Below, piece after piece: positions 9,888-17,754 of a stretch of DNA of 64,000 bases. The stretch is from Azospirillum canadense (lineage in GTDB: Bacteria; Pseudomonadota; Alphaproteobacteria; Azospirillales; Azospirillaceae): positions 216,001 to 280,000 of the forward strand of contig NZ_JAOQNG010000001.1 in NCBI RefSeq assembly GCF_025961225.1, read 5' to 3'. The notes under the pieces are model-generated. The model did no database searches. It saw nothing but the letters and a program-made list of their open reading frames with translations, and was not told the DNA's origin. The translations under genes and the position numbers were made by a program. Position 1 is the first letter of the stretch. Each line of letters starts with the position of its first letter.

Positions 9888-10130
9888 TCAGTCCTCGTCC
9901 TCGTCGGCGTCGGCCTCGATCTGCGAGGCGAGGTCGCGCAGCATGTCGATGACATCCTCGTGGCTGGTCTCGTCCACGGCGGCGTTGACGGCGGCCTCGA
10001 TCATGGCAACGGCGATGTAGGGGCCGAGAACGCCTCCCTCCTGGATCGCCGACTCAAGGTGCTTCTCGGCGATCGACAGGGCCTTCTCGAACAGGGCCTC
10101 GGCCGTCTGGTTGGTGGTGTCCTTGCTCAT
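9888..10130 (-). CDS. Small acidic protein of unknown function
   Basis: An 80-residue predicted all-helical acidic protein starting MSKDTTNQTAEALFEKAL and ending ADADEDED. No known domain was recognised. The ATG at 10130 is chosen because in-frame sequence upstream is Arg/Pro-rich and not protein-like. The tail (DMLRDLASQIEADADED) resembles the tail of the 87-residue protein encoded at 51784 (DMANDLADEVAQEEEQD), suggesting a shared family. It is divergent from the thioesterase gene at 10297 with a 166-base gap. Confidence 0.65.
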   Translation of the reverse strand: MSKDTTNQTAEALFEKALSIAEKHLESAIQEGGVLGPYIAVAMIEAAVNAAVDETSHEDVIDMLRDLASQIEADADEDED

Positions 10131-10296
10131 CGTTCGGTCCGTTGCGGGTGTTGGTCCGACTCCTATAACACCCGTGCGGGCGGCTTGGCGCGGCAAATCG
10201 GGCCCTTGACGGGATTGTGCGGGGAATGACCGCCATGCCCGGGCTTGCTCTCGCGCGACCGGCCGGCCACATTCCGGCAGGCTTTCCCCCATTTCC

Positions 10297-10722
10297 ATGG
10301 CGACCATGACCGACCCGACCAGCCCCGACCATTACCGCTTCTGGATCGACGAGCACGTCCGCTTCGCCGACCTCGACACCCTCGGCCACGTCAACAACAA
10401 CGCCATCGGGGTCTATTTCGAGCAGGCGCGCGTCCTCCTGTTCCGCGAGGCGAGCGGCTTCGGCGCGGAGTCGCCCTGGACCGTGGTGCTGGCCCGCAGC
10501 CTGATCGAGTACAAGGCGGAACTGCTGTACCCCGCCGACATCCGGGTCGGCGTCCGCGTTCTGAAGGTCGGCAACAGCTCCGTGGCGCTGGCCGTCGGCG
10601 TCTTCCAGGGCGACCGCTGCATCGCCACGCAGGAGGCCGTCTGCGTGATCGTCGACCGGGCCGCCCACCGCCCGACCCCCGCGCCCGACGACCTTCGCGC
10701 CGTGCTCGCCCGCTTCCAATGA
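10297..10722 (+). CDS. Hot-dog fold acyl-CoA thioesterase
   Basis: A 141-residue protein of the 4-hydroxybenzoyl-CoA thioesterase/YbgC family. The family motif is near residue 27-40: VRFADLDTLGHVNNNAIGVYFEQAR, where the Asp of DLDTLGHVNN is the usual catalytic position. It probably hydrolyses a short or medium acyl-CoA thioester in the cytoplasm; the substrate is not evident. Its stop overlaps the start of the RNA methyltransferase gene (ATGA at 10719-10722), so the two are translationally coupled. Confidence 0.85.
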   Translation: MATMTDPTSPDHYRFWIDEHVRFADLDTLGHVNNNAIGVYFEQARVLLFREASGFGAESPWTVVLARSLIEYKAELLYPADIRVGVRVLKVGNSSVALAVGVFQGDRCIATQEAVCVIVDRAAHRPTPAPDDLRAVLARFQ

Positions 10723-12053
10723 GTTCCCCGCCCGTGACCCGTCCTGCCAAGCGTCTCCCTCCCAAGCGCCGCCCGCAACCGGCCGCCGAACCCCGCACCG
10801 TCGAGGTGACCGTCACCGAGGTCGGCGCCCGCGGCGACGGCATCGCCTCCGCCGAGGGGACCAAGCTCTTTGTCCCGCTGACCGTCCCCGGCGACCGGGT
10901 GCGGGTGCGCGTCCAGGATTCGGGCGGCGAGTCGAAGGGGGAGGGGCTGCGCGCCGAGCTTCTGGAGATTCTGGAACCCGGCCCGGGCCGCGGCACGCCG
11001 CCCTGCGGCCATTTCGGCAGCTGCGGCGGCTGCACGCTCCAGCACATGGACGATGCGGCCTACGCCGGCTGGAAGGTCGGTCTGGTGCGGGGGGCGCTGG
11101 CCCGGGTTGGTCTCGGCGACGCGCCCATGGCTCCGCTCTCCCGCACGCCGCCGGCCGCGCGCCGCCGCGCCCGCTTCGCGGCGCTGAAGCGGGGCCGGCG
11201 CGTCTGGTTCGGCTTCAACGAGCGGCAGAGCCACCGGCTCGCCGACCTGGAGGACTGTCCGGTCCTGCTGCCGCGGCTGGCCGCGCTGATCGAGCCCCTG
11301 CGGACCCTGCTGCTCGACGTCCTGCGGGACGGCGGCGGCTGCGACGTCATCGCCACCGACCTGGAGGGCGGCATCGACCTCGTGCTGGTCGGCCCGCGCA
11401 GCCTCGACCGCGCCGTGCGGGAGCGTTTGGTCGCGTTTGACGAGGCGGCGGTCGCCCGCATCTCCTGGCAGGCCGATGATCGGGGCATGCCGGAGCCCAT
11501 CGTCCACCGGCGCCCCGTGGCCGTGCGTTTCGCCGGCCATCCGGTGACGCCGCCGCCCGGCGCCTTCCTGCAGGCGAGCGCCGAAGGTGAGGCCGCGCTG
11601 GTCGCGGCGGTGCTGGAAACGGTCGGGGAGGCCCGGCGTGTGGCCGATCTGTTCGCCGGGCTCGGCACCTTCGCGGTCCCGCTGGCCCAGCGCGCCGCGG
11701 TCCACGCGGTGGAGGGCGACGCCCCGTCGTTGGCCGCTCTGGCCAAGGAGGTCGGCGGGCTGCGCCTGACCACGGAGCGGCGCGACCTGTTCGAGAACCC
11801 GCTGACCGCGAAGGATCTGGCCCGCTTCGACGCGGTGGTCTTCGACCCACCGCGCGCCGGGGCGGCGGCCCAGGCCCAAGCCCTGGCGGGCAGCAAGGTG
11901 CCGCTGGTTGTCGGGGTGTCCTGCAACCCAGCCACCTTCGCCCGCGACGCCCGGACCCTGGTCGACGGGGGCTACGCGTTGGAACGTGTTTACCCCGTGG
12001 ACCAGTTCCTGTGGTCCGCCCATGTCGAGGTGGTCGGGGTATTCCGGCGCTGA
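10719..12053 (+). CDS. RlmD/TrmA-family 23S rRNA (uracil-C5) methyltransferase
   Basis: A 444-residue SAM-dependent RNA uracil methyltransferase. An N-terminal TRAM RNA-binding domain (about 30-85: VEVTVTEVGARGDGIAS...) is followed by the iron-sulfur ligand motif CGHFGSCGGC with a further Cys elsewhere in the protein, then the methyltransferase domain with VADLFAGLGTF (SAM binding), FDPPRAGA, and the catalytic Cys in GVSCNPATFARD. These are the RlmC/RlmD/TrmA hallmarks; which uracil is modified cannot be decided from sequence alone. It starts at the ATG overlapping the thioesterase stop and ends 12 bases before a perfect palindromic repeat. Confidence 0.9.
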   Translation: MSSPPVTRPAKRLPPKRRPQPAAEPRTVEVTVTEVGARGDGIASAEGTKLFVPLTVPGDRVRVRVQDSGGESKGEGLRAELLEILEPGPGRGTPPCGHFGSCGGCTLQHMDDAAYAGWKVGLVRGALARVGLGDAPMAPLSRTPPAARRRARFAALKRGRRVWFGFNERQSHRLADLEDCPVLLPRLAALIEPLRTLLLDVLRDGGGCDVIATDLEGGIDLVLVGPRSLDRAVRERLVAFDEAAVARISWQADDRGMPEPIVHRRPVAVRFAGHPVTPPPGAFLQASAEGEAALVAAVLETVGEARRVADLFAGLGTFAVPLAQRAAVHAVEGDAPSLAALAKEVGGLRLTTERRDLFENPLTAKDLARFDAVVFDPPRAGAAAQAQALAGSKVPLVVGVSCNPATFARDARTLVDGGYALERVYPVDQFLWSAHVEVVGVFRR

Positions 12054-12064
12054 AGAACAAAGAG

Positions 12065-12120
12065 TCACCACAGAGACACAGAGAGTCCACGCCCTCCGTG
12101 CCTCTGTGTCTCTGTGGTGA
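12065..12120. repeat. Intergenic palindrome of CACCACAGAGACAC type, copy 2
   Basis: Left arm 12065-12083 is TCACCACAGAGACACAGAG and right arm 12102-12120 is its perfect 19-base complement, with an 18-base loop. It is the same family as 3855-3926. Here it lies between two convergent methyltransferase genes, where it could stop transcription from both sides, though no long T-tract is present. Confidence 0.9.
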
Positions 12121-12135
12121 ATTTTCTCCTTACCC

Positions 12136-13344
12136 TCAGTCGAGCTGCATCACGATGGCCTTCAGGTAGGCCGACTCCGGCAGGTGCGGGTGCACAGGAT
12201 GGTCCGGCCCAGCGCCGGCGCTGCGCAGGATGCGGCCCGTGCGGCCGGCGTCGGTCAGGCCGCGGGCGACCTGCTCGGCGAAGGTGGGCGTGTCGACGTT
12301 GTGGCTGCACGAGGCGCAGAGCAGGAAGCCGCCGGGCTTCGTGATCTTAGCGGCCAGGCGGGTCATCTTGCGGTAGGCGCGGCAGCCGACGGCGAGGTCC
12401 TTCTTGGACTTCACGAAGGCCGGCGGGTCGGCGATCACCACGTCGAAGAGTTCGCCGGCGGCGTTCAGCCGCTCCAGTTCGTTGAAGGCGTCGGCACGGC
12501 GCGCCTCGAAGCGGTCGGCGACTCCGTTGGCCTCCGCCGCGCGGGTCGCGTTGTCGAGCGCCCCCTGCGAGCGGTCCACCGACACCACCGACTCCGCCCC
12601 CGCCACCGCGCACAGCACGCCGAAGCCGCCGTTGTAGCTGAAGAAGTCGATCGCCCGCGCCCCCTTGGCGAGGCTGGCGATGAAGGCGCGGTTGTCGCGC
12701 TGGTCGTAGAACCAGCCGGTCTTCTGCCCGCCCAGCGGGTCGGCGAAGAAGGTGGCGCCGTTCTCCTCCAGCCGGATCGGCCCGTCGATCTCGCCCTTGA
12801 CCAGCCGGGTCTCCTCCGCCAGCCCCTCCAGCGCGCGCTGGGTGCTGTCGTTGCGCAGGATCACCGCACGCGGGGCCAGCACCTCGTCCAGCGCCGCCAG
12901 GATGTCGTCGATCCGCTGGTCCATGAAGACGCTGTTGGCCTGCACCGTCACCACGTCGCCGTAGCGGTCCACGATCAGCCCCGGCAGCCCGTCGGCCTCC
13001 GCGTGGACGACGCGGTAGTAGGGCCGGTCGAACAGTTTCTCGCGCATCTCCACCGCGCGGCGGAGCCGGCCGGCGATGAAGGCGTGGTCCACCACCGTCG
13101 CCGGATCGGACGACAGCATCCGGGCGGCGATCAGCGTGTGCGGGTTGAACGTGGCGATGCCCAGCGGCGTGCCCCCGGGGTCGAGCAGGCGGACCGGGCT
13201 GCCCGGCGGGATCGCCTTGGCCGCCGTGTCCATCTGGACTTCGTTGGAATAGACCCAGGGGTGGCCGTGCAGGACGCGCCGCTGGCGGCCGGCCTGCAGA
13301 TGAATCGCCCGGTACTTGACGGGTTTGGTCGTGGTGTCGGTCAT
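12136..13344 (-). CDS. rlmI: RlmI-type 23S rRNA (cytosine-C5) methyltransferase
   Basis: A 402-residue class I SAM methyltransferase of the RlmI/YccW family. The N-terminal PUA domain (about 10-90) contains RRVLHGHPWVYSNEV. The central region has GLIVDRYGDVVTVQ. The catalytic domain carries FFSYNGGFGVLCAVAGAESVVSVDRS (SAM binding) and VIADPPAFVKSKKDL. RlmI methylates C1962 of E. coli 23S rRNA. The ATG at 13344 (MTDTTTKPVKY) is preferred to a longer start at 13380. It converges with the RlmD-type gene, so two unrelated rRNA methyltransferases face each other across the palindrome at 12065-12120. Confidence 0.9.
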   Translation of the reverse strand: MTDTTTKPVKYRAIHLQAGRQRRVLHGHPWVYSNEVQMDTAAKAIPPGSPVRLLDPGGTPLGIATFNPHTLIAARMLSSDPATVVDHAFIAGRLRRAVEMREKLFDRPYYRVVHAEADGLPGLIVDRYGDVVTVQANSVFMDQRIDDILAALDEVLAPRAVILRNDSTQRALEGLAEETRLVKGEIDGPIRLEENGATFFADPLGGQKTGWFYDQRDNRAFIASLAKGARAIDFFSYNGGFGVLCAVAGAESVVSVDRSQGALDNATRAAEANGVADRFEARRADAFNELERLNAAGELFDVVIADPPAFVKSKKDLAVGCRAYRKMTRLAAKITKPGGFLLCASCSHNVDTPTFAEQVARGLTDAGRTGRILRSAGAGPDHPVHPHLPESAYLKAIVMQLD

Positions 13345-13399
13345 GGGAGCGCATCCTAGCGCCTTGGCCGCCGGGCGCAATCCATCACGTTTGCGGACT

Positions 13400-13939
13400 C
13401 TACAGAGGGCGTTCGGCGTCCCGCGAATCGCTCTGCTGCGGCCGGGCCTTGTTGTCGTTGGCGCCGTCGAGCGGCTTGCACAGGCGCAGCGCCTCCGCCC
13501 GGTAGCCCTCGTTCCGGAAACAGCCCAGCAGGGACGGCTGCGAGCCCGGCTCCGCAGCGCCCTCCAGCAGGGTCGTGTGGATGGCCGAGCAGCCGTGGCC
13601 GCGCGCCAGCCCCTCCATGGAGCGCAGCAGCGTCTCCGCCGGGCCCGTCATGTCGAACAGGTCGAGCACGACGACGTTGGTCACGGCCAGGATTCGGCCG
13701 TGGCGGAGGCTCTGCTCGACCGTGAAGGAATACAGGCCGTGGATGTACCCCCGCGCGTTCTGGACGGTCATGATGCCGCTCGGCGCCGCGGGCGCCTCTT
13801 TCCGCGCGAGAAACACTGCGGCAAATGCGCGCCATTGCTCGACCGCCAAGTCCGGGGCGACCGCCCGCACCAGCGGATAGGCCTGGTCGATCTGGCGCTG
13901 ACCGAGAGGTTTCGCGATGAAGCTGTCGTCCATGCCCAT
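13400..13939 (-). CDS. GNAT-like N-acetyltransferase fold protein
   Basis: About 179 residues from the ATG at 13939 (a second ATG at 13933 is as good). The order of elements resembles a GNAT fold: a strand ILAVTNVVVLDLFD, a helix AETLLRSMEGLARGHGCSAIHTTL, and a late FRNEGYRAEALRLCKPL. The acetyl-CoA P-loop (Q/RxxGxG/A) is degenerate, so activity is uncertain. It is divergent from ccoN and shares the 237-base intergenic region holding the FNR/FixK box at 13991-14004, so it may be oxygen-regulated too. Similar small genes beside cbb3 clusters are not well described to my knowledge. Confidence 0.6.
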   Translation of the reverse strand: MGMDDSFIAKPLGQRQIDQAYPLVRAVAPDLAVEQWRAFAAVFLARKEAPAAPSGIMTVQNARGYIHGLYSFTVEQSLRHGRILAVTNVVVLDLFDMTGPAETLLRSMEGLARGHGCSAIHTTLLEGAAEPGSQPSLLGCFRNEGYRAEALRLCKPLDGANDNKARPQQSDSRDAERPL

Positions 13940-13990
13940 GCAGCCGCGTGAAGGACGATGAACGATGGCAGCGGGCGGTCGGAACGGTCG

Positions 13991-14004
13991 TTGACGTAGA
14001 TCAA
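13991..14004 (+). promoter_or_regulatory. FNR/FixK box upstream of ccoN
   Basis: TTGACGTAGATCAA fits TTGA-N6-TCAA, the binding site of Fnr/FixK proteins (9 of 10 positions of TTGAT-N4-ATCAA). It lies 173 bases before the ccoN ATG and 52 bases before the divergent GNAT-like gene. An Fnr-type regulator is encoded in the same cluster at 22631. Confidence 0.85.
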
Positions 14005-14176
14005 TGTTGCCAAACCCACCCCTACACATATTGGGCCTATTGGAGGCAGGCGCGTCCGGCGTCGGCATGTGTGCATCGTGCGCGAACCTGCCCCCCTCCT
14101 TAACAGTACGTACCCAGCGGTGGTGCAACCTCAGAGGGAGCGGCCCGAGCCGCCCGGGGCAAACGGGAGAGATTGA

Positions 14177-15673
14177 ATGACATCAGCGACTCTGACGCCA
14201 GGGGCCGCCCTGGGCAGCCAGCGGGTGTCGGAAAATGTGCGTTACCACGAAGACGCCGTCCGACTCTTCGTCATCGCTGCAGTGTTCTGGGGCGTCGTCG
14301 GCTTCCTGGCCGGCGTCTTCATCGCGCTGCAGCTTGCTTTTCCGGCGCTGAACCTCGGCCTTGAGTGGACGAGCTTCGGTCGCCTGCGGCCGGTCCACAC
14401 GTCGGCCGTGATCTTCGCGTTCGGCGGCAACGTTCTGTTCGCCACCTCGCTCTACTCCGTGCAGCGCACCAGCCGCCAGTTCCTGTTCGGCGGCGACGGC
14501 CTCGCGAAGTTCATCTTCTGGAACTACAACGTCTTCATCGTCCTGGCGGCGCTCAGCTACGTGCTCGGCTACACCCAGGGCAAGGAATACGCGGAGCCGG
14601 AGTGGATCCTCGACCTCTACCTGACGGTCATCTGGGTCCTCTACGCCATCCAGTTCATCGGCACGGTGATGACCCGCAAGGAGTCGCACATCTACGTCGC
14701 GAACTGGTTCTTCATGGCGTTCATCCTGACCGTCGCGATCCTGCATCTCGGCAACAACGTCAACGTCCCGGTGTCGCTGACCGGGATGAAGTCTTACCCG
14801 TTCGTCTCGGGCGTCCAGAGCGCCATGGTGCAGTGGTGGTACGGCCACAACGCGGTGGGCTTCTTCCTGACCGCCGGCTTCCTCGGCATCATGTACTACT
14901 TCGTGCCGAAGCGCGCTGAGCGGCCGGTCTATTCGTACCGGCTGTCGATCGTGCACTTCTGGACCCTGATCTTCCTCTACATCTGGGCCGGCCCGCACCA
15001 CCTGCACTACACGGCGCTGCCGGACTGGGCGCAGACGCTGGGCATGACCTTCTCGGTCATGCTGTGGATGCCGTCCTGGGGTGGCATGATCAACGGCATC
15101 ATGACCCTGTCGGGTGCCTGGGACAAGCTGCGCACCGACCCGGTCCTGCGCTTCCTCGTCACGTCGGTGGCCTTCTACGGCATGTCGACCTTCGAGGGCC
15201 CGCTGATGTCCGTGAAGCCGGTCAACGCCCTGTCGCACTACACCGACTGGACCATCGGCCACGTGCACTCCGGTGCGCTCGGCTGGGTGGCCTTCATCTC
15301 CTTCGGCGCGATCTACTACCTGGTTCCGGTCCTGTGGAAGCGCTCGCAGCTCTACAGCCTGCGCCTGGTCAGCTACCACTTCTGGACCGCCACGATCGGC
15401 ATCGTGCTCTACATCACGGCCATGTGGGTGTCGGGCATCATGCAGGGCCTGATGTGGCGCGCCTACGACAACCTCGGCTTCCTCCAGTACTCGTTCGTCG
15501 AGACGGTTGCGGCCATGCATCCCTTCTACGTGATCCGTGCGATGGGCGGTCTGCTGTTCCTGACCGGCGCCCTGATCATGGTCTACAACCTGTGGCGCAC
15601 GGCGAAGGGTGACGTCCGCATCGAGAAGCCCTATGCCACCGCCCCGCACAAGGCGGCGGTCGGTGCGGCCTAA
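14177..15673 (+). CDS. ccoN: cbb3-type cytochrome c oxidase subunit I
   Basis: The 498-residue catalytic subunit of the high-affinity cbb3 terminal oxidase, with about twelve membrane helices. His74 in [12 protein letters not shown] is a low-spin haem b ligand. [10 protein letters not shown] supplies the first CuB His and [14 protein letters not shown] the CuB His pair; [14 protein letters not shown] carries the high-spin haem and low-spin haem histidines. The start ATG follows CGGGAGAG. ccoO begins 21 bases after the stop. The subunit reduces oxygen to water and pumps protons at nanomolar oxygen, as needed under microaerobic and nitrogen-fixing conditions. Confidence 0.98.
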   Translation: MTSATLTPGAALGSQRVSENVRYHEDAVRLFVIAAVFWGVVGFLAGVFIALQLAFPALNLGLEWTSFGRLRPVHTSAVIFAFGGNVLFATSLYSVQRTSRQFLFGGDGLAKFIFWNYNVFIVLAALSYVLGYTQGKEYAEPEWILDLYLTVIWVLYAIQFIGTVMTRKESHIYVANWFFMAFILTVAILHLGNNVNVPVSLTGMKSYPFVSGVQSAMVQWWYGHNAVGFFLTAGFLGIMYYFVPKRAERPVYSYRLSIVHFWTLIFLYIWAGPHHLHYTALPDWAQTLGMTFSVMLWMPSWGGMINGIMTLSGAWDKLRTDPVLRFLVTSVAFYGMSTFEGPLMSVKPVNALSHYTDWTIGHVHSGALGWVAFISFGAIYYLVPVLWKRSQLYSLRLVSYHFWTATIGIVLYITAMWVSGIMQGLMWRAYDNLGFLQYSFVETVAAMHPFYVIRAMGGLLFLTGALIMVYNLWRTAKGDVRIEKPYATAPHKAAVGAA

Positions 15674-15694
15674 CGCCCGGAGGATCTGAAGAAA

Positions 15695-16435
15695 ATGGCT
15701 GAGGAAAAAAAGGGCTTTAGCCACGACACGATCGAGCGGAACACGCTTCTGCTCATCGTGCTGATCCTGATCACCGTGTCGATCGGCGGCCTCGTCCAGA
15801 TCGTCCCGCTGTTCACGATCGAGTCGACCATCGAGAAGGTGGAGGGCGTCCGTCCCTACTCGCCGCTCGAGTTGGCTGGCCAGAACATCTACATCCGCGA
15901 AGGCTGCTACAACTGCCATAGCCAGCAGATCCGTCCGTTCCGCGACGAGGTGGAGCGTTACGGGCATTACTCGCTGGCCGCGGAAAGCATGTACGACCAT
16001 CCCTTCCAGTGGGGCTCCAAGCGCACCGGTCCGGACCTTGCCCGCGTCGGCGGCAAGTATTCCAACGACTGGCAGGTCGCCCACCTGATCGATCCGCGCG
16101 CCGTGGTGCCGGAGTCGATCATGCCGGGCTACTCCTGGATGAAGGATCGTCCGCTGAAGTACGCCGACATTCAGGATCACATGAAGACCCTGAAGATCGT
16201 CGGCGTCCCCTACACGGACGACCAGATCGCCAACGCCAAGGCCGACCTCGAAGCGCAGAAGAGCCCGGACGGCGACACCGCCGGCTTGGCCAAGCGCTAC
16301 CCGAAGGCCGTCGTGGCGAACTTCACGGGCAACAAGGGCGTCACCGAGATGGACGCGCTCGTGGCCTACCTGCAGGTCCTGGGCACGATGGTGGACTTCA
16401 CCAAGTACCAGTCGCCGAAGCAGCTCCAGCAGTAA
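15695..16435 (+). CDS. ccoO: cbb3-type cytochrome c oxidase subunit II (monohaem cytochrome c)
   Basis: 246 residues. One N-terminal membrane anchor ([23 protein letters not shown], about 14-36) is followed by a periplasmic cytochrome c domain with the haem motif CYNCH in [15 protein letters not shown] near residue 70; MPGYSWM supplies the Met ligand. It passes electrons from CcoP to CcoN. The gene is spaced 21 bases from ccoN and 13 from ccoQ, in the standard fixNOQP order. Confidence 0.97.
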   Translation: MAEEKKGFSHDTIERNTLLLIVLILITVSIGGLVQIVPLFTIESTIEKVEGVRPYSPLELAGQNIYIREGCYNCHSQQIRPFRDEVERYGHYSLAAESMYDHPFQWGSKRTGPDLARVGGKYSNDWQVAHLIDPRAVVPESIMPGYSWMKDRPLKYADIQDHMKTLKIVGVPYTDDQIANAKADLEAQKSPDGDTAGLAKRYPKAVVANFTGNKGVTEMDALVAYLQVLGTMVDFTKYQSPKQLQQ

Positions 16436-16448
16436 CCGGGAGGGATCC

Positions 16449-16610
16449 ATGGACTTGGATTCGATCACCATTGCCCTGCGGTCCTTCTGGACCATCTGGC
16501 TGACCCTGCTCTTCACTGGCATCGTGGTCTACGCCATGTGGCCCGGGAACCGGGGCAAGTTCGAAGACGCCGCCCGGATCCCGCTCAAGGATGATGGTCA
16601 GGAGTTTTAG
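16449..16610 (+). CDS. ccoQ: cbb3-type cytochrome oxidase small subunit CcoQ
   Basis: A 53-residue protein beginning MDLDSITIALRSFWTIWL and ending DDGQEF. It has a single membrane helix (WTIWLTLLFTGIVVYAMWP) and a short cytoplasmic tail, matching CcoQ/FixQ. An RBS (GGGAGG) lies 7 bases before the ATG. The stop is 3 bases before the ccoP ATG. CcoQ stabilises the assembled oxidase. Confidence 0.93.
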   Translation: MDLDSITIALRSFWTIWLTLLFTGIVVYAMWPGNRGKFEDAARIPLKDDGQEF

Positions 16611-16613
16611 GCC

Positions 16614-17501
16614 ATGGCACAGAAGGAAAAGGACGCCCTGTCCGGCGTCGAAACCACCGGCCACGAGTGGGACGGCCTGCGGGAGCTGAACAACCCCCTG
16701 CCCAAATGGTGGTTGTACATCTTCTACGTCTGTATCGCGTGGGCGCTCGTCTACTACGTCCTGTACCCGGCTTGGCCGCTGGGCAAGACCTACACCAAGG
16801 GTCTGCTCGGCTACTCGCAGCGCGAGGAAATCGTCGCCAAGCTGGCCGAGGGCAAGAAGGCCCAGGAGAAGTACCTGACCGCGATCGCGGCCAAGTCGGT
16901 TGACGACATCCAGAAGGACAAGGATCTCCTTGCCTTCGCGATGGCCGGCGGCCGCTCCTACTTCAACGAGAACTGCGCCGCTTGCCACGGCGCCGGCGGC
17001 CAGGGCGCCAAGGGCTTCCCGACGCTCGCCGACGACGTGTGGCTGTGGGGCGGCACCACCGCCGACATCTACAAGACCATCCAGCACGGCATCCGTTCCG
17101 ACGACGCGGACACCCGCGGCACGCCGGGCAGCGGCATGACGGCCTTCGGTCGCGACGGCATCCTGAAGCCGGAGCAGATCAACCAGGTCGCGGAGTATGT
17201 CCTGTCGCTGAACAAGCGCTCGACCGACGCCGCCGCCGCCGAGAAGGGCAAGGCCGTGTTCGACGAGAACTGCGCCGCCTGCCACGGCGACAAGGCGCAG
17301 GGCTCGCTGGCGGCCGGCATGGACGTCGGCGCCCCGCCGCTGGTCCAGGCGAACTGGCTGTACGGCGCGGACAAGGCGACCATCGTTCAGACGGTCACCA
17401 ACGGCCGCGCCGGCGTGATGCCGGCCTGGTCGAAGCGTCTGGACGACGCCACGATCAAGTCGCTGGCGGTCTACGTCCACAACCTGGGCGGCGGCAAGTA
17501 A
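16614..17501 (+). CDS. ccoP: cbb3-type cytochrome c oxidase subunit III (dihaem cytochrome c)
   Basis: 295 residues. A cytoplasmic N-terminus contains HEWDGLRELNNPLPKWW, the CcoP hallmark, followed by one membrane helix (LYIFYVCIAWALVYYVLYP). Two cytochrome c domains follow with haem motifs CAACH near residues 121 and 221. It accepts electrons from soluble or bc1-linked cytochrome c. The last gene of ccoNOQP; a strong terminator follows at 17526. Confidence 0.97.
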   Translation: MAQKEKDALSGVETTGHEWDGLRELNNPLPKWWLYIFYVCIAWALVYYVLYPAWPLGKTYTKGLLGYSQREEIVAKLAEGKKAQEKYLTAIAAKSVDDIQKDKDLLAFAMAGGRSYFNENCAACHGAGGQGAKGFPTLADDVWLWGGTTADIYKTIQHGIRSDDADTRGTPGSGMTAFGRDGILKPEQINQVAEYVLSLNKRSTDAAAAEKGKAVFDENCAACHGDKAQGSLAAGMDVGAPPLVQANWLYGADKATIVQTVTNGRAGVMPAWSKRLDDATIKSLAVYVHNLGGGK

Positions 17502-17525
17502 GCCAAGGCTTCGGTTGGTTCTACG

Positions 17526-17560
17526 GTGCCGGGGAGGCGACTCCCCGGCACTTTCTTTTT
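17526..17560 (+). terminator. Rho-independent terminator after ccoP
   Basis: Perfect 11-bp stem GTGCCGGGGAG / CTCCCCGGCAC (17526-17536 and 17541-17551) with a GCGA tetraloop, then TTTCTTTTTG. It ends the ccoNOQP transcript 25 bases after the ccoP stop and implies that ccoGHIS has its own promoter. Confidence 0.92.
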
Positions 17561-17606
17561 GCGCCCGCCGCACCGCCGGGCCGCCTCCGAATGCGCCCCG
17601 ATTCCA

Positions 17607-17620
17607 TTGATCCAGCGCAA
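17607..17620 (+). promoter_or_regulatory. Probable FixK/FNR box upstream of ccoG
   Basis: TTGATCCAGCGCAA fits TTGA-N6-GCAA, an accepted FixK2 variant with one perfect and one relaxed half. It is 134 bases before the ccoG ATG and downstream of the ccoP terminator, where an independent oxygen-responsive promoter would be expected. Confidence 0.6.
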
Positions 17621-17754
17621 TGCCCCTGTGACGATCTGCCGCCATAGTCCCCTCGCCAAAGCCGCACCACGTCGGCACGGGCGTCCCGCTTTTTCGACGA
17701 ACGGGCAGGCCCGCCGAACGCAGAAGCCCGACGAACGAACGAGAAGGCGAGGTC

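Noticed and set aside
14183..16522. Long open frame antisense to ccoNOQ
   Set aside because: All three cco subunits are complete on the plus strand, and the antisense product is His/Asp/Val-rich with no family.
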